Below are positions 10,697 through 22,500 of a stretch of 64,000 bases of DNA, in pieces; position 1 is the stretch's first letter, and each line of letters starts with the position of its first letter. The stretch covers positions 48,773,342-48,837,341 of the forward strand of contig JBAIZL010000003.1 in the NCBI GenBank assembly GCA_036971475.1, read 5' to 3'. The translations under genes and the position numbers were made by a program. The DNA comes from Prosapia bicincta (taxonomy: Eukaryota > Arthropoda > Insecta > Hemiptera > Cercopidae). The notes beneath the pieces are model-generated. The model saw only the letters and a list, made by a program, of their open reading frames with translations, did not search any database and was not told where the DNA came from.

Positions 10697-11716
10697 AGTA
10701 CAATTATTACACTATACCATCTAATATTTACTATGTATAATATTACTTAGAATAGCAATTGTGTATATTTTTTATCTATTAAATTATCATAATATGAATA
10801 TCAGTCTTTTTTTATTAAAAATATAATATTTATATATACTTATGCATATTCCTTAAAAACCATTACTTCTTATTACATTCAATTAATAATAATATATTAT
10901 ATAATCAATTGGTTAAAACATTCTAACAAAGCATATAAGTTATCAAACCGTAAAAATGTTACATAATATTTTACTTTTACATTTCGCTGTACTTTATACA
11001 TTTATTATTTTTTAATTGTGGTAATATCTGATTAGTTAATTATTAAAACGTTCATGTTTTCAAGAAATCAATTAATATTTATCAACATTATTTAAGTATA
11101 GAACCATTATTTCATGATATAATATATTTTGTACATATTTATATATATTACTTAAAAACCTTTGTCCATTGTTACATTCTATAAATAATACATTATAAAA
11201 TCAATTAGTTAAAATACTCCCATATATCAAACATCAACTTGTTATATAATAATTTATTTGTAAAATTTAGTATATTTTATACATTTACCATTTTATGAGT
11301 CAGTTATATTTTCGTAACAATAATATCGCATTATTTTTCAAAAATTATCTAAATTATATATGACTTTAGATTTTTATTTTAATGTTAATTTTTATCATTA
11401 TTAAGTCATAATAGTAATTCATTCACATATAACAAAGCGTATACAAATCACTATCTAATTTATTATTTTGCTAAAATTTTTCCACTGTAATGTTTTATTA
11501 TAATTTATAAATTGCAGACATTTATATTTTGTTTAATGCTCTTGCTTAATTAGTACTGAACATCTTAGAATTAATTAAATTAACTGAATATCCAAATATT
11601 TTTGTAATAAAGTCTTTTTTTTATTGAGTTATTTTATGTATTATTAACTATAGTCAGTTATTTCAATAGATAATTTATTTAATGTGTACAGAAATACTCA
11701 ACGTTACCAGAGTTGA

Positions 11717-11757
<41 letters not shown>

Positions 11758-12297
11758 TAGTGTGAGCTAATAGATGGAATTGAAAAACACCCAAATTATA
11801 AAAATGTGCTTTCTATTTTACAAAAACAATGGAATTTTTACACGATTTTCACGCCAATGCGGTTAATGTGAGAGGATTGGGAGATTGTTAGAAAATGCAA
11901 CTACTGTAATATTTCCAGTAAAACAGGTGTTACGTGGTTTTACTTGAAGAAATATACCTAAGGATACTTACCATTGCTTATCCGAAATGGTTCTGCCCCA
12001 ATTATTTCGGAGAAGAGGGAGTTTTATTGTATTTAGATACTACAATTTCTCCCTGCAGCGCTACGCGATGATGGCAACAGCTGATCAGAGCATAGCGTAC
12101 TTTTACAGCGCGAGACAATTTGCACCCAGTGTAAGAACTTGAGGGGCATTTGGCATTACATGAGCTGGCATTATATGATGATAGTATTACATTTTATATT
12201 GTAAGCGATAAGAGTATTTTAAAGAGTAACGGAGTGAAGATCCTATTAATTACTTGCTACCGCCTAATCACAATGACTTTACTTTTCTGTTTAAGTA
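10697..12297. other. AT-rich stretch, no gene
   Basis: Very AT-rich to about 11,750, with a TA microsatellite at 11718-11754. The first part may hold the 5' untranslated region of the PLE. From 11,760 to 12,297 composition rises but no frame or element end is recognised. Confidence 0.5.
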
Positions 12298-14308
12298 CTG
12301 TTGAGTAGTGCCATTTCAGAACTTGTCTTCTCCATTTTTCAAAATTTTTCAGGAAAGACAAAAAAGTGATAACAGTAAAACGTCTTTGTATTTTAGAGCA
12401 ATTTTTTAATGTTGTAGTATAGACCATTTAGTAGTATAAAAATATGAGTTAATCTAAATACAATGAATAACATATAATATAAATATAATAAATATAACGT
12501 AATATACGTTTAAATTTTAAACAGCAAGTTTTGCATTGGCAACTTGGAGAAGGCAAGTTTTGAAACAGAATGTTGTGGATAAGACAGGTTTTGAAGTCGT
12601 TCAATAAAAAATACACAGACTATTAAAAATGTAACTCATTATTATTATTATTGTTATTATTGATGTTTAGGAAAAAGTGGTTAGTAAAATTAAAAAATAT
12701 AGTAAAAAATTATTACAAAATGTTAAAAAGGTAAATATAAAATTGTCTCTTGTCTATTGTTTCAGAACATATTTTTACAACTTTGAAAATTTTATTATAA
12801 ATGAAAATTATATGAATAATTTATTCAAAAGTACATTATAAAAATAAACATTTTATGAAAAATATTCACCATTTAAAAATAGATTCCTCGAAAGTTGTTG
12901 GATCGTCTTCTCGTTGCTTACAAAAATTAACTTGACTTTCATCTTCTCCATTTTCTACAACCAGTGTTCTGTTAAGAACATTCACATAAAACTCCAAGTC
13001 ATTATTTTGTTTCCACGTTGTACCAAAATGTTTTTGAATAAGATTTTCGACATCATTTAGTTTGGCATGTTTGACAGGAACACCTACAGGTACAGTTGCA
13101 GGTTTGAAGTTTTGTATCATCTTTCCTTTCTTGAGAATTGATTTTGGCATTCCACATTTAAATGCATAACTTACTTCGCCTGGAACTAGCATGTTGTTTC
13201 GCTGAGTTTTTCGTAGAAAAAACAGTTTAACTCGGGAAACCTTGAAGTGCCATTGCCCAGGAATTTTAACAACACACCCTACTGCTTCTTTCCAGTTCAA
13301 AACTTCAACATCTTTTCCTAACTCTGTGACTGTTCCAAAGTTTTTTAATGTCTCAATGTATTCTTGAGGGTTCACTATCACTGATTTCTTCTTTAAAGCT
13401 CTTCCAATGTTTCGGAATACTCTGACGACTGGTAAGAAAAAGTGTCCGGGAATTGGAAATATTATTTGAATTTCTTTGATGTGTGGTGGTGCACAAGTAG
13501 CCAACCAAGACATACACATTGTTATCATTGTGGAGTTTCGGTTTTGACCACCACAACCATCAGCACACAGTCGTACGTCTTTTACATTTTCTTCGAAAAT
13601 CGTATTATTCAGTCTGTGATAAACGAAGGATGCAATTTCATTGGAGGCTTTCTGAAACTCATGTTCCATCCATATGTAGATGAATACGTTATTTGAACTC
13701 ATTTCAGTGATGTAATAAACTTTCTGACAGAATCTTTCCAGTCTTTGTAAAAAGCAGACCTTCTGTCACCCCCAAGACATTCTCTGGGTAATTCTCCTGT
13801 CAGAAGATTATTTTGTGCAATTCTTTGTATTCGATCTTTTGAAACATTAAGAATCTGTAAGAATGATTTCTGACAAACAGGTAACTGAAAGCTTTTACAA
13901 TCAGCAACTTTAACAAAGTACTGAATCGAAACTGCTTTACGAAAACTTTCCAATTTGTCTGCTCTTTTTCGGTGTGGCCTACTACAATTAATGTACTTGA
14001 GAATATAATGATAACCATTTGTAAACTAACGGATCAGCTGATCAGCGGTCATGCTTATTATTGTAAATGGAAACTTTCTATTGGCTAAAATGGAGTAGGC
14101 AAGTTTTGCAGCAAAACATTTCCCAAATATAGCCAGTTTTGCAACAAACACAACATTTTGTCTTCATTTTAAATGTATTTATAAAGAGTTTTGATTCAAA
14201 CAGATGTTATATTTGAAAAGATCATGAAAAATACTATATGATTTCACAGCTAACTCAATTTCAATTTTTGGTGGAGAAGGCAAGTTTTGAACTGGCACTA
14301 CTCTGTTG
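12298..14308 (-). mobile_element. DUF7869-type DNA transposon with 32-bp TIRs and 6-bp TSD
   Basis: The terminal inverted repeat starts AGTAGTGCCA at 12304 and its inverse ends at 14302 (TGGCACTACT). About 29 of the outer 32 bp match, through AACTTG(T/C)CTTCTCCA. The element is bounded by an exact direct duplication CTGTTG at 12298-12303 and 14303-14308. The element is therefore 1,999 bp. Subterminal repeats of the type gcaagttttg(c/a) occur several times near each end. The single gene inside, on the minus strand, is a shortened DUF7869-type protein. Which named superfamily this belongs to I cannot say; a 6-bp duplication is unusual and would fit IS3EU among known ones. Confidence 0.85.
12866..13953 (-). 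pseudogene. DUF7869-type transposase-like gene, internally deleted
   Basis: Two minus-strand frames overlap by a few bases. 13699-13953 gives the N-terminal block VCQKSFLQILNVSKDRIQR and a following GDRRS stretch. 12866-13702 gives the C-terminal part with EFQKASNEIASFVYHRLNN, the diagnostic DGCGGQNRN block (residues about 48-56), IIFPIPGHFFLPVVRVF and a GQWHFKVS block near residue 150. Full-length relatives have roughly 250 more residues between these halves, so an internal deletion has joined them with a frame change. This family is abundant and multicopy in arthropod genomes, usually listed as uncharacterised. Its place inside perfect TIRs and a target duplication supports it being the transposase. 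The conserved Asp in DGCGGQN is a candidate catalytic residue (inference). Confidence 0.75.
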
Positions 14309-15649
14309 TGTTGCACTGTTTTACCTTGTTTTAAATAGTCCAGACGAACATTTAAAAAACATTACATAGATGTGCATTAGGAAGCTGTTGATCCGCATTT
14401 AAATTTATTTTTAATATTCATTTTCTATTCACAGAATGCTGAAATGAATGTCTACCCGCTTACATGTTCTTTGTCTCGACCAATCTTCTAAATTACCCCT
14501 TTCGACACAACCTTTTCTAAATCTCTTGAAGAACAGGGTCATTTCAGGTGAGCAACGAACAGAATTACTTATTAAAATAAAACAATACATTAAATTGTAT
14601 GTTGGTCATTTAAAAATTACTTTTTTTTTAATTGCTAAATCAGTATACATTATTTTGTAAATTATTTTAAGCTAAGTAAAATGTTAGTTATAGCAATGGT
14701 GGACGGCGAAAGTGAGTTCTATCCGTTGTATCTCGTGAATAAATGGGGCTGATGTTTTAATTTGTACGGTTTGAGGAGGAAATTTACCGTTCTTCGCAAC
14801 ATCAAATTTGTGCACTACTCGTTTCTAAGTCCGATGTTTTCATAACGTCAAAAAGCAATGCCCATTACTGACAAATTGTGAAGCTTTCCTCAAGACAGCG
14901 TTTATTCTTGAAGTTTATAGAACGTGCTAATTTCCACTGAGGGTACAGGCACAGGCAAAACTAATTTCAGTAAAGTCAATGATTTATTGAATCTTTTCAG
15001 TAAATTTTTAAAAACAACAAAATCTAATTAATTACTAGCACATGACAAACTCCATAGTCTGGATCCGAATAAAGATAGAAGTATTGTATAATTTTATTTA
15101 TTGATACAAATTGAATATCATATAATAGGCCCAAATTCAAGTTTTTCATAACAAAATATCTTTATAAACAATATTTTTTATGAAAGCGTTTTGATGTATT
15201 ATTTGTTTACAAATCATACTCAGCTGTTTTTAATGAAATATATTTATTAAGGAGGTTTTTGATAATTTTAAGTATATCCATTAGTGGGATAAAGGAAGTC
15301 ACTAAAAAGGCCAAACCCAGAAACTCTAAGACGGTGAATCGAGTGATCTGAAATTTTTTGCAATCTCTTTTAAAATATATAAGGTCCATTAGTGACAATA
15401 GTCTGTGTTGAGGAAATGCCCATTGCCCTTATAGGGGCAAAAACAACCCTTATGAGCAGAGATAAATGAATGACTTGAAATAAGTGAATCAAGTAATAGT
15501 ATAATACGTTTTTGTGTCTGCTAAAACACAAAATTGAGGTTCCGAAACGAAAAAGTGAATTTTCTGGCAAAAATCAACCCTTTTGGGGGCCTTATCTACA
15601 ATCACCTTAAATAAATAAGCAAAACACTTTAAATACATTGTTTATAATC
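14309..15649. other. Intergenic; one weak exon candidate
   Basis: At 14435-14547 a 113-nt segment has a fair acceptor (ttttctattcacag) and a good donor (gtgagcaa), but its frames carry stop codons, so it would be untranslated or a partial coding exon. The remaining sequence shows minus-strand open stretches at 15207-15570 with no recognised similarity. Confidence 0.3.
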
Positions 15650-15651
15650 TA

Positions 15652-17995
15652 TCCATTTTGGGACGGCGGGTAAAAGATTAAGTCACCGCCCGAGCTCCCA
15701 ACAATAGCTTGGGTCAGGCGCTCGGCGGCCGGCCGCCCGCGCTAATGAGGCGTAAAAAGCACTCCACTCCAAAATATTATCACATAAAAGTAAGCGTATT
15801 TTTTAATTTTTTATTACAGTTTTGATGTCTACGTGTGATTTCATGAAAAACTAGTCCAAACACGACGGAGTTATGTCAATTAGTAAAATTAGTGGTTGCA
15901 AAAAATTGTATTTGGCCTTATTTAACTTTTTAACTTTATTTATTGGCATAAAATCAAACCAAATCAAATAGAATAAATACAATTTATTATCATAAAACAG
16001 TATTGTTATACAGTTTGTTAATATTAAAAGAATATTTACATATAGCACTCAATATGTTTATAAACGCTACTCGTTATTAAATATAGGCTACAAATTAAAC
16101 CTAATCAAATCAAAATAATTTATTATCTTATAACAGGATTGTTATACGGGACATTAATAATTAAAATTTATAATAACTTCATTTATTGGTATCAAATAAA
16201 ACCAAGTCAAATAAAATTAATACAATTTATTATCATAAAACACTATTTTTATGCAGGATATTAATAATTGAAAATGATGTATATATTTACAGAACATTTA
16301 CATACACGAAACAATATTTTTAGAAACTCAACTCGTTATTAAATATACAAATTAAACCAAATCGAATCAAAACATTAATTGTTATACATTAAAAGTTATT
16401 GATTTACGGAATATTTACATATAGGGTACAATATTTTTACTAACCTAACTCATTCTCTTCTCTCTTCTCTTCTTTCTCCGACTTTACTCCAGAGGAGCAC
16501 AACCGATGTCACCTTCTTCGCTGTCGTAGTCGGATTCCTCTTGTCCATCGGAGTCGTCAGGAGCCAAACTGTTCTACGGATGATTCATCTAGCCTTTCAT
16601 TTTTCCAATCTGCGTCGATTAATTTTTTGACGTGATTGACACATTTGCTCCACATGTCGGCCACATAGTTGCTGATGGATTAACGAAAGAGTTGCTCAAC
16701 ATCTGACAGTTTGAACGTTGTGTTACGAGATTTTACGAAATTCTTAAGGCTGGCCCATACCATTTCGATGGCGTTGTATTGACAGTGATACGGTGGAAGA
16801 CGAATCACCTTGAAACCCATTTCACCTGCTTTTTTGTCGATCACATAGGTTGGTGTCGGTGGTTTGTGTAGACGAACTAGCTGATACAGCTCCGGTTTGC
16901 GTAAGTCTTCAGGGAAAGGTATGCGCTTTTCATTAAGCCAGTTGACCATAACCGCCTTGGTAGAGGAAGAAGTAGGAGCCTTGCCTTGTGTCCTAGAGTG
17001 GTAGGACGCGTTGTCCATTAATATTGTGGATCCTTTTGGTATCACCGGAAGAAGCTTACCGAAGAACCAAGACTCAAAAACGTCACCATCCATGTCTTCA
17101 TGATAATCTCCGGTCTTTTTAGATACAAATATGAGAGGTGGGGCTTTTATCCAGCCGTTGACACCACCAGCATGGCAGATTATCAACCGCTTCCCCTTAC
17201 CTAGAGGAGTACCAGGAGCACATTTTATCGATCCGTCAGTCCAACCACTATCCAAACTGACGTTAGCGTTCAGCCAGGTTTCGTCGAGAAAAATTACCTT
17301 CGTAATGTCAAAATTGCGCATCTTTCTCAGAAATACACATCTCTGAAGAGCAACTGAAGGTTTTTCCATGATGACTTTACGTGCAAAGGCTAATGAACTG
17401 CATTTCTAAATGTAGCTAAAAGCCGTCGACCTAACTCCGACGTGTTTCGACTATGTAAATATTCTGTAAATGGAGATATAATTTAATTATTAACGTCCTG
17501 TATAACAATCCTGTTATAAGATAATAAATTGTATTGATTTGATTTTATTTAATTTGTAGCCTATATTTAATAACGAGTTGCGTTTATAAACATATTGAGT
17601 CATATATGTAAATATTTTTTTAATATTAACAAACTGTATAACAATACTGTTTTATGATAATAAATTGTATTTATTCTATTTGATTTGGTTTGATTTTATG
17701 CCAATAAATAAAGTTAAAAAGTTAAATAAGGCCAAATACAATTTTTTGTAACCACTAATTTTACTAATTGACATAACTCCGTCGTGTTTGGACTAGTTTT
17801 TCATGAAATCACACGTAGACATCAAAACTGTAATAAAAAATTAAAAAATACGCTTACTTTTATGTGATAATATTTTGGAGTGGAGTGCTTTTTACGCCTC
17901 ATTAGCGCGGGCGGCCGGCCGCCGAGCGGCTGACCTAAGCTATTGTTGGGAGCTCGGGCGGTGACTTAATCTTTTACCCGCCGTCCCAAAATGGA
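15652..17995 (-). mobile_element. IS630/Tc1/mariner element of DD82E type with ~515-bp TIRs
   Basis: Positions 15652-16168 and 17479-17995 form a long inverted repeat starting TCCATTTTGGGACGGCGGG. Each end abuts a TA dinucleotide (15650-15651 and 17996-17997), the target duplication of this superfamily. The outermost 100 bp are GC-rich, including ggccggcc, in sharp contrast to the AT-rich remainder. The arms are closely similar over their length, with few differences seen, which points to a recent element or to gene conversion between arms. The transposase gene between the arms is broken. Confidence 0.88.
16484..17369 (-). pseudogene. DD82E (Sailor-like) transposase, N-terminally truncated
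   Basis: The main open part (16680-17369, 229 codons) carries LDETWLN (first catalytic Asp), GKGKRLIICHAGG, LMDNASYH (second Asp) and RLPPYHCQYNAIEMVW (third acidic residue, Glu). I count 82 residues between the second Asp and the Glu, the spacing of the DD82E family of the IS630/Tc1/mariner group. A stop codon at 16680 interrupts the C-terminal part, which continues as SISNYVADMWSKCVNHVKK, and a frameshift near 16570 separates the acidic tail ending in IGCAPLE at 16484. Upstream there is only about 110 bp before the right TIR, too little for the DNA-binding domain, so the N-terminus is lost. The gene cannot encode active enzyme. Confidence 0.82.
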
Positions 17996-17997
17996 TA

Positions 17998-20380
17998 GAC
18001 AATAGACTGCTCAGTCAGAAAATCAAAGTCACGTAAATAAAAAATTGGTTTAACAGCCCTAGTAGCTGGTACAACTCTTTATTCCCGTAGATAAAGAGTG
18101 TATAAATGGGAGTTGATTTCAATTTACATGTAGAATTATTACTTCCTAGACATGCAATGGTGTTCACATGACCTATAAAGCAGCATACAGCTTACAGACA
18201 GTGAAGCATGTGGCATTATCGTTTTGCCAATAAACCCATTATAAACCTATTTCAACTTCTCCATTAGCGTCAAGCTCACTGGACAGTTCTTGTTCCAACA
18301 CCGACGCTTTTTCACTTCCACGTGAAGTGTTTTTATGTTTCTGACTAAAAATATTTCTTGTTCTTAACTTTAACTTAAAACTTCTTTTTGTACGTGATAA
18401 TTGTTTTACGTGTTCTTTGTAAAGTGTACCATTCCGCACATGCATAGGCCTTCTCTCTGTACAACTTTATTAAATAAGCTCTTAAAGTCAAATAATTTCC
18501 GTTGCGCTGGATAAACATGCAGCCTCTTCAGCTACTCTTCAGCGAAGTGAAAAAAAATAATCTCCTATCACAATGTTTTTTCAAGTAGAAAAAAAGTGCC
18601 AGTTATCGCCAGCATCACTAAACGTAAGAGACCGTTTTTTTCGAGTCTTTTCCGCTTTCAGATGAAGATGTTTCTAAGTAAATATTTCTTGTTCTCAGCT
18701 TCAACTTAAAACTTTTTCTCGTACGTAGTATTTTTTTTAACATGTAAATTGTGAAGTGTACCATTTCACACATAGCCTACATACTCTCTGTACAGCTCTA
18801 TTAAATAAGTTCTTGAAGTCAAATAATTGCCTCCGCGTTTGATAACAAACATTTGCTGTTGGTAGCTATAAGAGGAATGGCGTACTGTACACTATGTGAA
18901 GGTAAGTACAAACAGCAATCCCAATGCCTATTCTGTACAATATTTATGTACTGTACTGTAACATTTTACAAATTATAATGTACTTATGCAATTCCCGTAT
19001 CTATGTACATGTACTCCTGCATACTGTAATTGTCTATAGGTATAGTATTTAACACACCTAGTCCTTATTACCAGCGGATACTGAGGTACAAATGTAATTA
19101 TATATGTCCACATTATTATGCTTGTATTTTTACCTTTTTATTCCTCTCTATTTACAGTTTGAATACTTGTAATAGTTTTTATTTAAAGGACAAAAATATG
19201 TTAAACAGATTGTTTAATACAGTATTAAACTACAAACATTGCCCCTTCTATTTTCCCATGCGCATACTTTGACAACATTGTAGTCGCAGTTGCATGCAGT
19301 ACGATTGAAGGGGCTAGTTCTAAGATGCAGTGTAAAGTTTAAAGACATGTAATATTGGATTTGTTTTACAAATTACATTCTTCATAACGTAGCAACGTTG
19401 GTATTTAATAAGAGAACTCTTTATTTAATAAAGAGAAGTTTAATGAAGCTGGGTTTCTGGAATTAGTTACAATTTTACTTTATAATGCTTACTTTAAGTT
19501 AACAATGAACTTTACAAACAAATTGTAGGCTCTCCTGTGGGATCTAACACCTCGCCTATATAATCCAATAAGGAATAGGCGATCTAGAATATCTGGGAAA
19601 AGTGAAACACATTTAAGTCTACATTAACAGCTTGAGGATGATATTTTCACTGCCGTTCCTCTGAATAGAATGCGTGATATAGTCGGTTTGTTTAATATAT
19701 GTAATTAGGATAGAAATATAAAATTTAGGGTTCACTCATGAGTGTAATAACCTAACTTCGTAGACTTTACTTGGTTTTTGCTACAACCAAACCTATTCTT
19801 CTAAAATGCTTATGAAAACCTCCAGTGTATAGAATTTTCTGTGTTACAAGTTTTGTGGAACCTTGGAATTAGGTTTCGTGTTTCCGTTGACTTTGTACAT
19901 CTTCAGGTATAAGGTTTTAGCAATTTTGGTGACGTCACATAGATATAACGTTGCCTCTACTATTTAAAACAAAGTCTATAATGACTCAAATTAACACATT
20001 GTCAGAAGTTGTAAAATTAGTTTAATTTAAGCGTCTCTAAGGATAGCTTGGAATCCACTTTCTGCGCAGCTGTAACAAGATAGAATAAAATGTTCACGTA
20101 GATAGTGACTGCCCTAGCCGTTACATCTTGATCGAATGTTGTCAGGATACAACTCTGACTGCAACTGTAAATACTACGTTAACTTTAGAAAATATTAAAC
20201 AACCTGAACAACTCCACGGTAAAAGTGTCAGCCCGCTCTGAGTGAAGCTGAAACAAAGCTCCCAGGGCAAGACAGGGTAAAACAGAGCTTCTCCTCTTAT
20301 TCGTGAGTTTCTAGTTCCTTTAAAACGTTGGAACAAAGAAGTTTTGCGTATCTCGTAGATTAATAGTTTAAATTCAACGA
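17998..20380. repeat. Intergenic with a tandemly duplicated block
   Basis: A block at about 18300-18520 recurs at about 18650-18840: both contain aaatatttcttgttct(t/c)a, cttaaaacttttt, gtgtaccatt and ctctgtaca-ctttattaaataag. The minus-strand 68-codon frame at 18239-18445 lies in the first copy; the second copy does not keep it open. The function is unknown. The rest, including 19,000-20,380, shows nothing I can name. Confidence 0.45.
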
Positions 20381-20389
20381 AGAACGACG

Positions 20390-20990
20390 TGGTGATAATG
20401 AATTTTCAAAATTTTAAGCAAACGTTAGTATTCGGTGAAATTAGTTTAGTTCAAAAGCACCACAAAACTTTATTGCATCAATCAACTTGCTTAAAACATA
20501 ACGATTTTTTGCTACTTCTTCATTCATTTTCTAAATTTTTATTCAATAAGCAGTGTCCAACTGACATCTTATATCGACCTTGCCGAGTACAGCATACTCG
20601 ATTTGTGCATTGATATGTTTTTCACTTAATTTGTGTTTTTTAACTTTTTCACTCAAATGTTTAATGTCAGGTATTCCATCTACAGTCCACGGTTGATCCC
20701 ATTACTATACATGGGTAACAGAAAAAAGAGTTATTTATTCCACAACCACATAACCAGTCAGCATAATTATATAAATTATTAGGGTCTACTAAATTTTCTA
20801 TTGTAATTGTTTCTCTTTCTATTTCTTTGTAATTGATTTATTACCATATTAGGCCTCGAAGGACCTAATCGTTTTAGTTCTACTCTGTGTTCTAAACTCT
20901 TTATGCCGTCTCTAATAATTGAATTGACATCATTTGAAATGTGGAAACAGAACCGGATTCCATTTTATTCTTAGGATCCAAATAAGAAAG
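20390..20990 (-). pseudogene. hAT-family (DUF4371 / TTF-type finger) transposase, N-terminal remnant
   Basis: On the minus strand the sequence decodes, across frameshifts, to DWLCGCGINNSFFCYPC (the TTF-type zinc finger), then IPDIKHLSEKVKKH, SEKHINAQIEYAVLGKVDI and finally NEEVAKNRYVLSKLIDAIK and FCGAFEL. This order is the N-terminal half of the DUF4371-containing hAT transposases common in insects and vertebrates. Multiple frameshifts and stops show it is dead, and the catalytic part (would be at lower coordinates) is not recognisable, so this is a fragment. Confidence 0.7.
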
Positions 20991-20999
20991 ATAACGGAA

Positions 21000-21399
21000 C
21001 ATTGAAAGAATAATTATTATTTCCGAAATTTCAAATAATTTTCCCTTGTTTAGAATGTATTTGTAATTAACATATGTGAAAATTAAGAAAAATTGAGGTC
21101 GTAGACTACTTTGTAAACTATTATTTAATGTACTAACACGTGTTTTAAAATTCGAAATAAATTGTAAAAAAAATATGAAAATCTATTTAACCCACTTACA
21201 ATAGTAAATTACATTCAATTAATCTGCTTAACGAGCACTCCGAACTCTAACACCAGAACTTCCGAAAAGAAATGATTACACTTATACAATTTGATTTGTT
21301 TACTTTGAGTTAAACGCACCAACATTTATTTGTGAGAATATTACAAATAAGCCTACAATGCTGCTTCCTAAATTAGCCAGAATTGTAGTAGCAGCACTG
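21000..21399. other. AT-rich spacer
   Basis: No gene recognised; the sequence is plain AT-rich DNA leading into the GC-rich segment that follows. Confidence 0.4.
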
Positions 21400-21404
21400 A
21401 TTAG

Positions 21405-21549
21405 TCATTTCTCAGCGCATGCGCATGAAGACGGGACTCCATCCTAGGCCACCCATAACACGCGCGTTGAGTGACGTCACCGCGCGGTTTTGGCTGTTTC
21501 AACTTTTCCATGCACACTCAATGCACTAGTCTAGGGGTCTCTGCTGTGG
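21405..21549 (+). promoter_or_regulatory. Promoter-like GC-rich segment with first-exon donor
   Basis: In an AT-rich setting, about 100 bp are GC- and CpG-rich. A perfect GCGCATGCGC (21415-21424) matches the NRF-1 (insect Ewg) palindrome and a perfect TGACGTCA (21472-21479) is a full CRE. A further cgcgcg run lies on each side of the CRE. The segment ends at a strong splice donor (GTGG then gtaagc, exon end 21549). This combination is that of a TATA-less promoter with an untranslated first exon on the plus strand, just before the 25-kb duplication begins. The gene served is not visible. Confidence 0.5.
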
Positions 21550-21865
21550 GTAAGCTTGCGGCTAATTTCGTGCGTTAACTGCTAAATATTTTATGGTTTT
21601 AACATTGCTTAAATAATTCTAAGCTCTTCTTAACCTAATTTAAGACAAATGAATATTAATTAAAAATTAATTTTTGTAACTGGGAGGGCTGCACCCCAGA
21701 GCCCTTTTGGACAAACCGCCACTGGTAGCAGAGTCAGATTAACCATGTAAAATGTTATTTCCTTCACTGGGGTGAAGCTATTTATATGAAAGACAATTTA
21801 CCTCTAATAATGTCTCTCATGTAATGGTTGTGTGTATTTGTGGTATGATGCTAAATTAGCCGATT
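21550..21865. other. Spacer before the duplication
   Basis: If the segment before it is a first exon, this is the start of intron 1. No element recognised. Confidence 0.35.
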
Positions 21866-22500
21866 ACAACGCCATGATATATCGCCTGCTTAAAACACTG
21901 TTGCACAAAGAAGAACACTACCAGAACTTAAACACCTTAAAACATAAAGCACAAAGTAACGGATACAACCCAACAATGATTGACGAATTTTACAACCGCC
22001 TAAAATAAACCTACTAACCCAAATACAAACACAACACGACAATCCCATAAAATACTTATCAATATCATACAGATTTTCCAAAACCCACATTCTAACCAAC
22101 ACACTACGGAAATACAACTACAAAATAGCCCACTCCACACACAACACTCTCAATAAACAATTTAAACCCAACAACAATATCAACGACATTTACAACGCCA
22201 CTGGAGCTTACAAACTAACTTGCAGTTCATGCCCCAGTTTTTACATAGGCCAGACAGGGAGATCCTTCTACACACGTTATCAAGAACACATAAAAGCACT
22301 AACAAACAATAACTACCAATCATACTTCCCCGATCATCTCAACTCCACAAAACATGACATAACATAGACATAGACATAGCATACATAGACATAACACCTT
22401 ACCTACAAATTCTTCATAAACAACACAGAAATAACCAATGATACACTACCGAACAATACGAAATATACAGACACTTCAAACTACACCCTACACACATACT
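21866..22500 (+). mobile_element. PLE family B, 3' coding fragment (interrupted)
   Basis: The plus strand encodes, across several frameshifts, the end of the RT region (GYNPTMIDEFYNRLK) and the GIY-YIG endonuclease: GAYKLTCSSCPSFYIGQTG with RYQEH downstream. A short duplication of the string catagacata near 22363-22390 breaks the frame. The fragment continues at 23835 after an inserted element and ends in the family B terminal repeat near 24075. It is the counterpart of 46814-47640. Confidence 0.8.

Larger units (their letters stand above)
7981..10720 (-). mobile_element. Full-coding-length Penelope-like element (family E)
   Basis: The element comprises one long open frame (8252-10696), a 3' region of about 270 bp with a hammerhead-like fold at 8073-8124, and a (TA)n terminus. 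The 3' tail matches that of the plus-strand fragment at 36237-36660 (gcgaaaagctta core, then ttcttg and TA repeat). The 5' boundary is not visible; no second copy of the terminal repeat is seen upstream, so the 5' end given is only the start of the coding region plus a margin. Confidence 0.8.
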
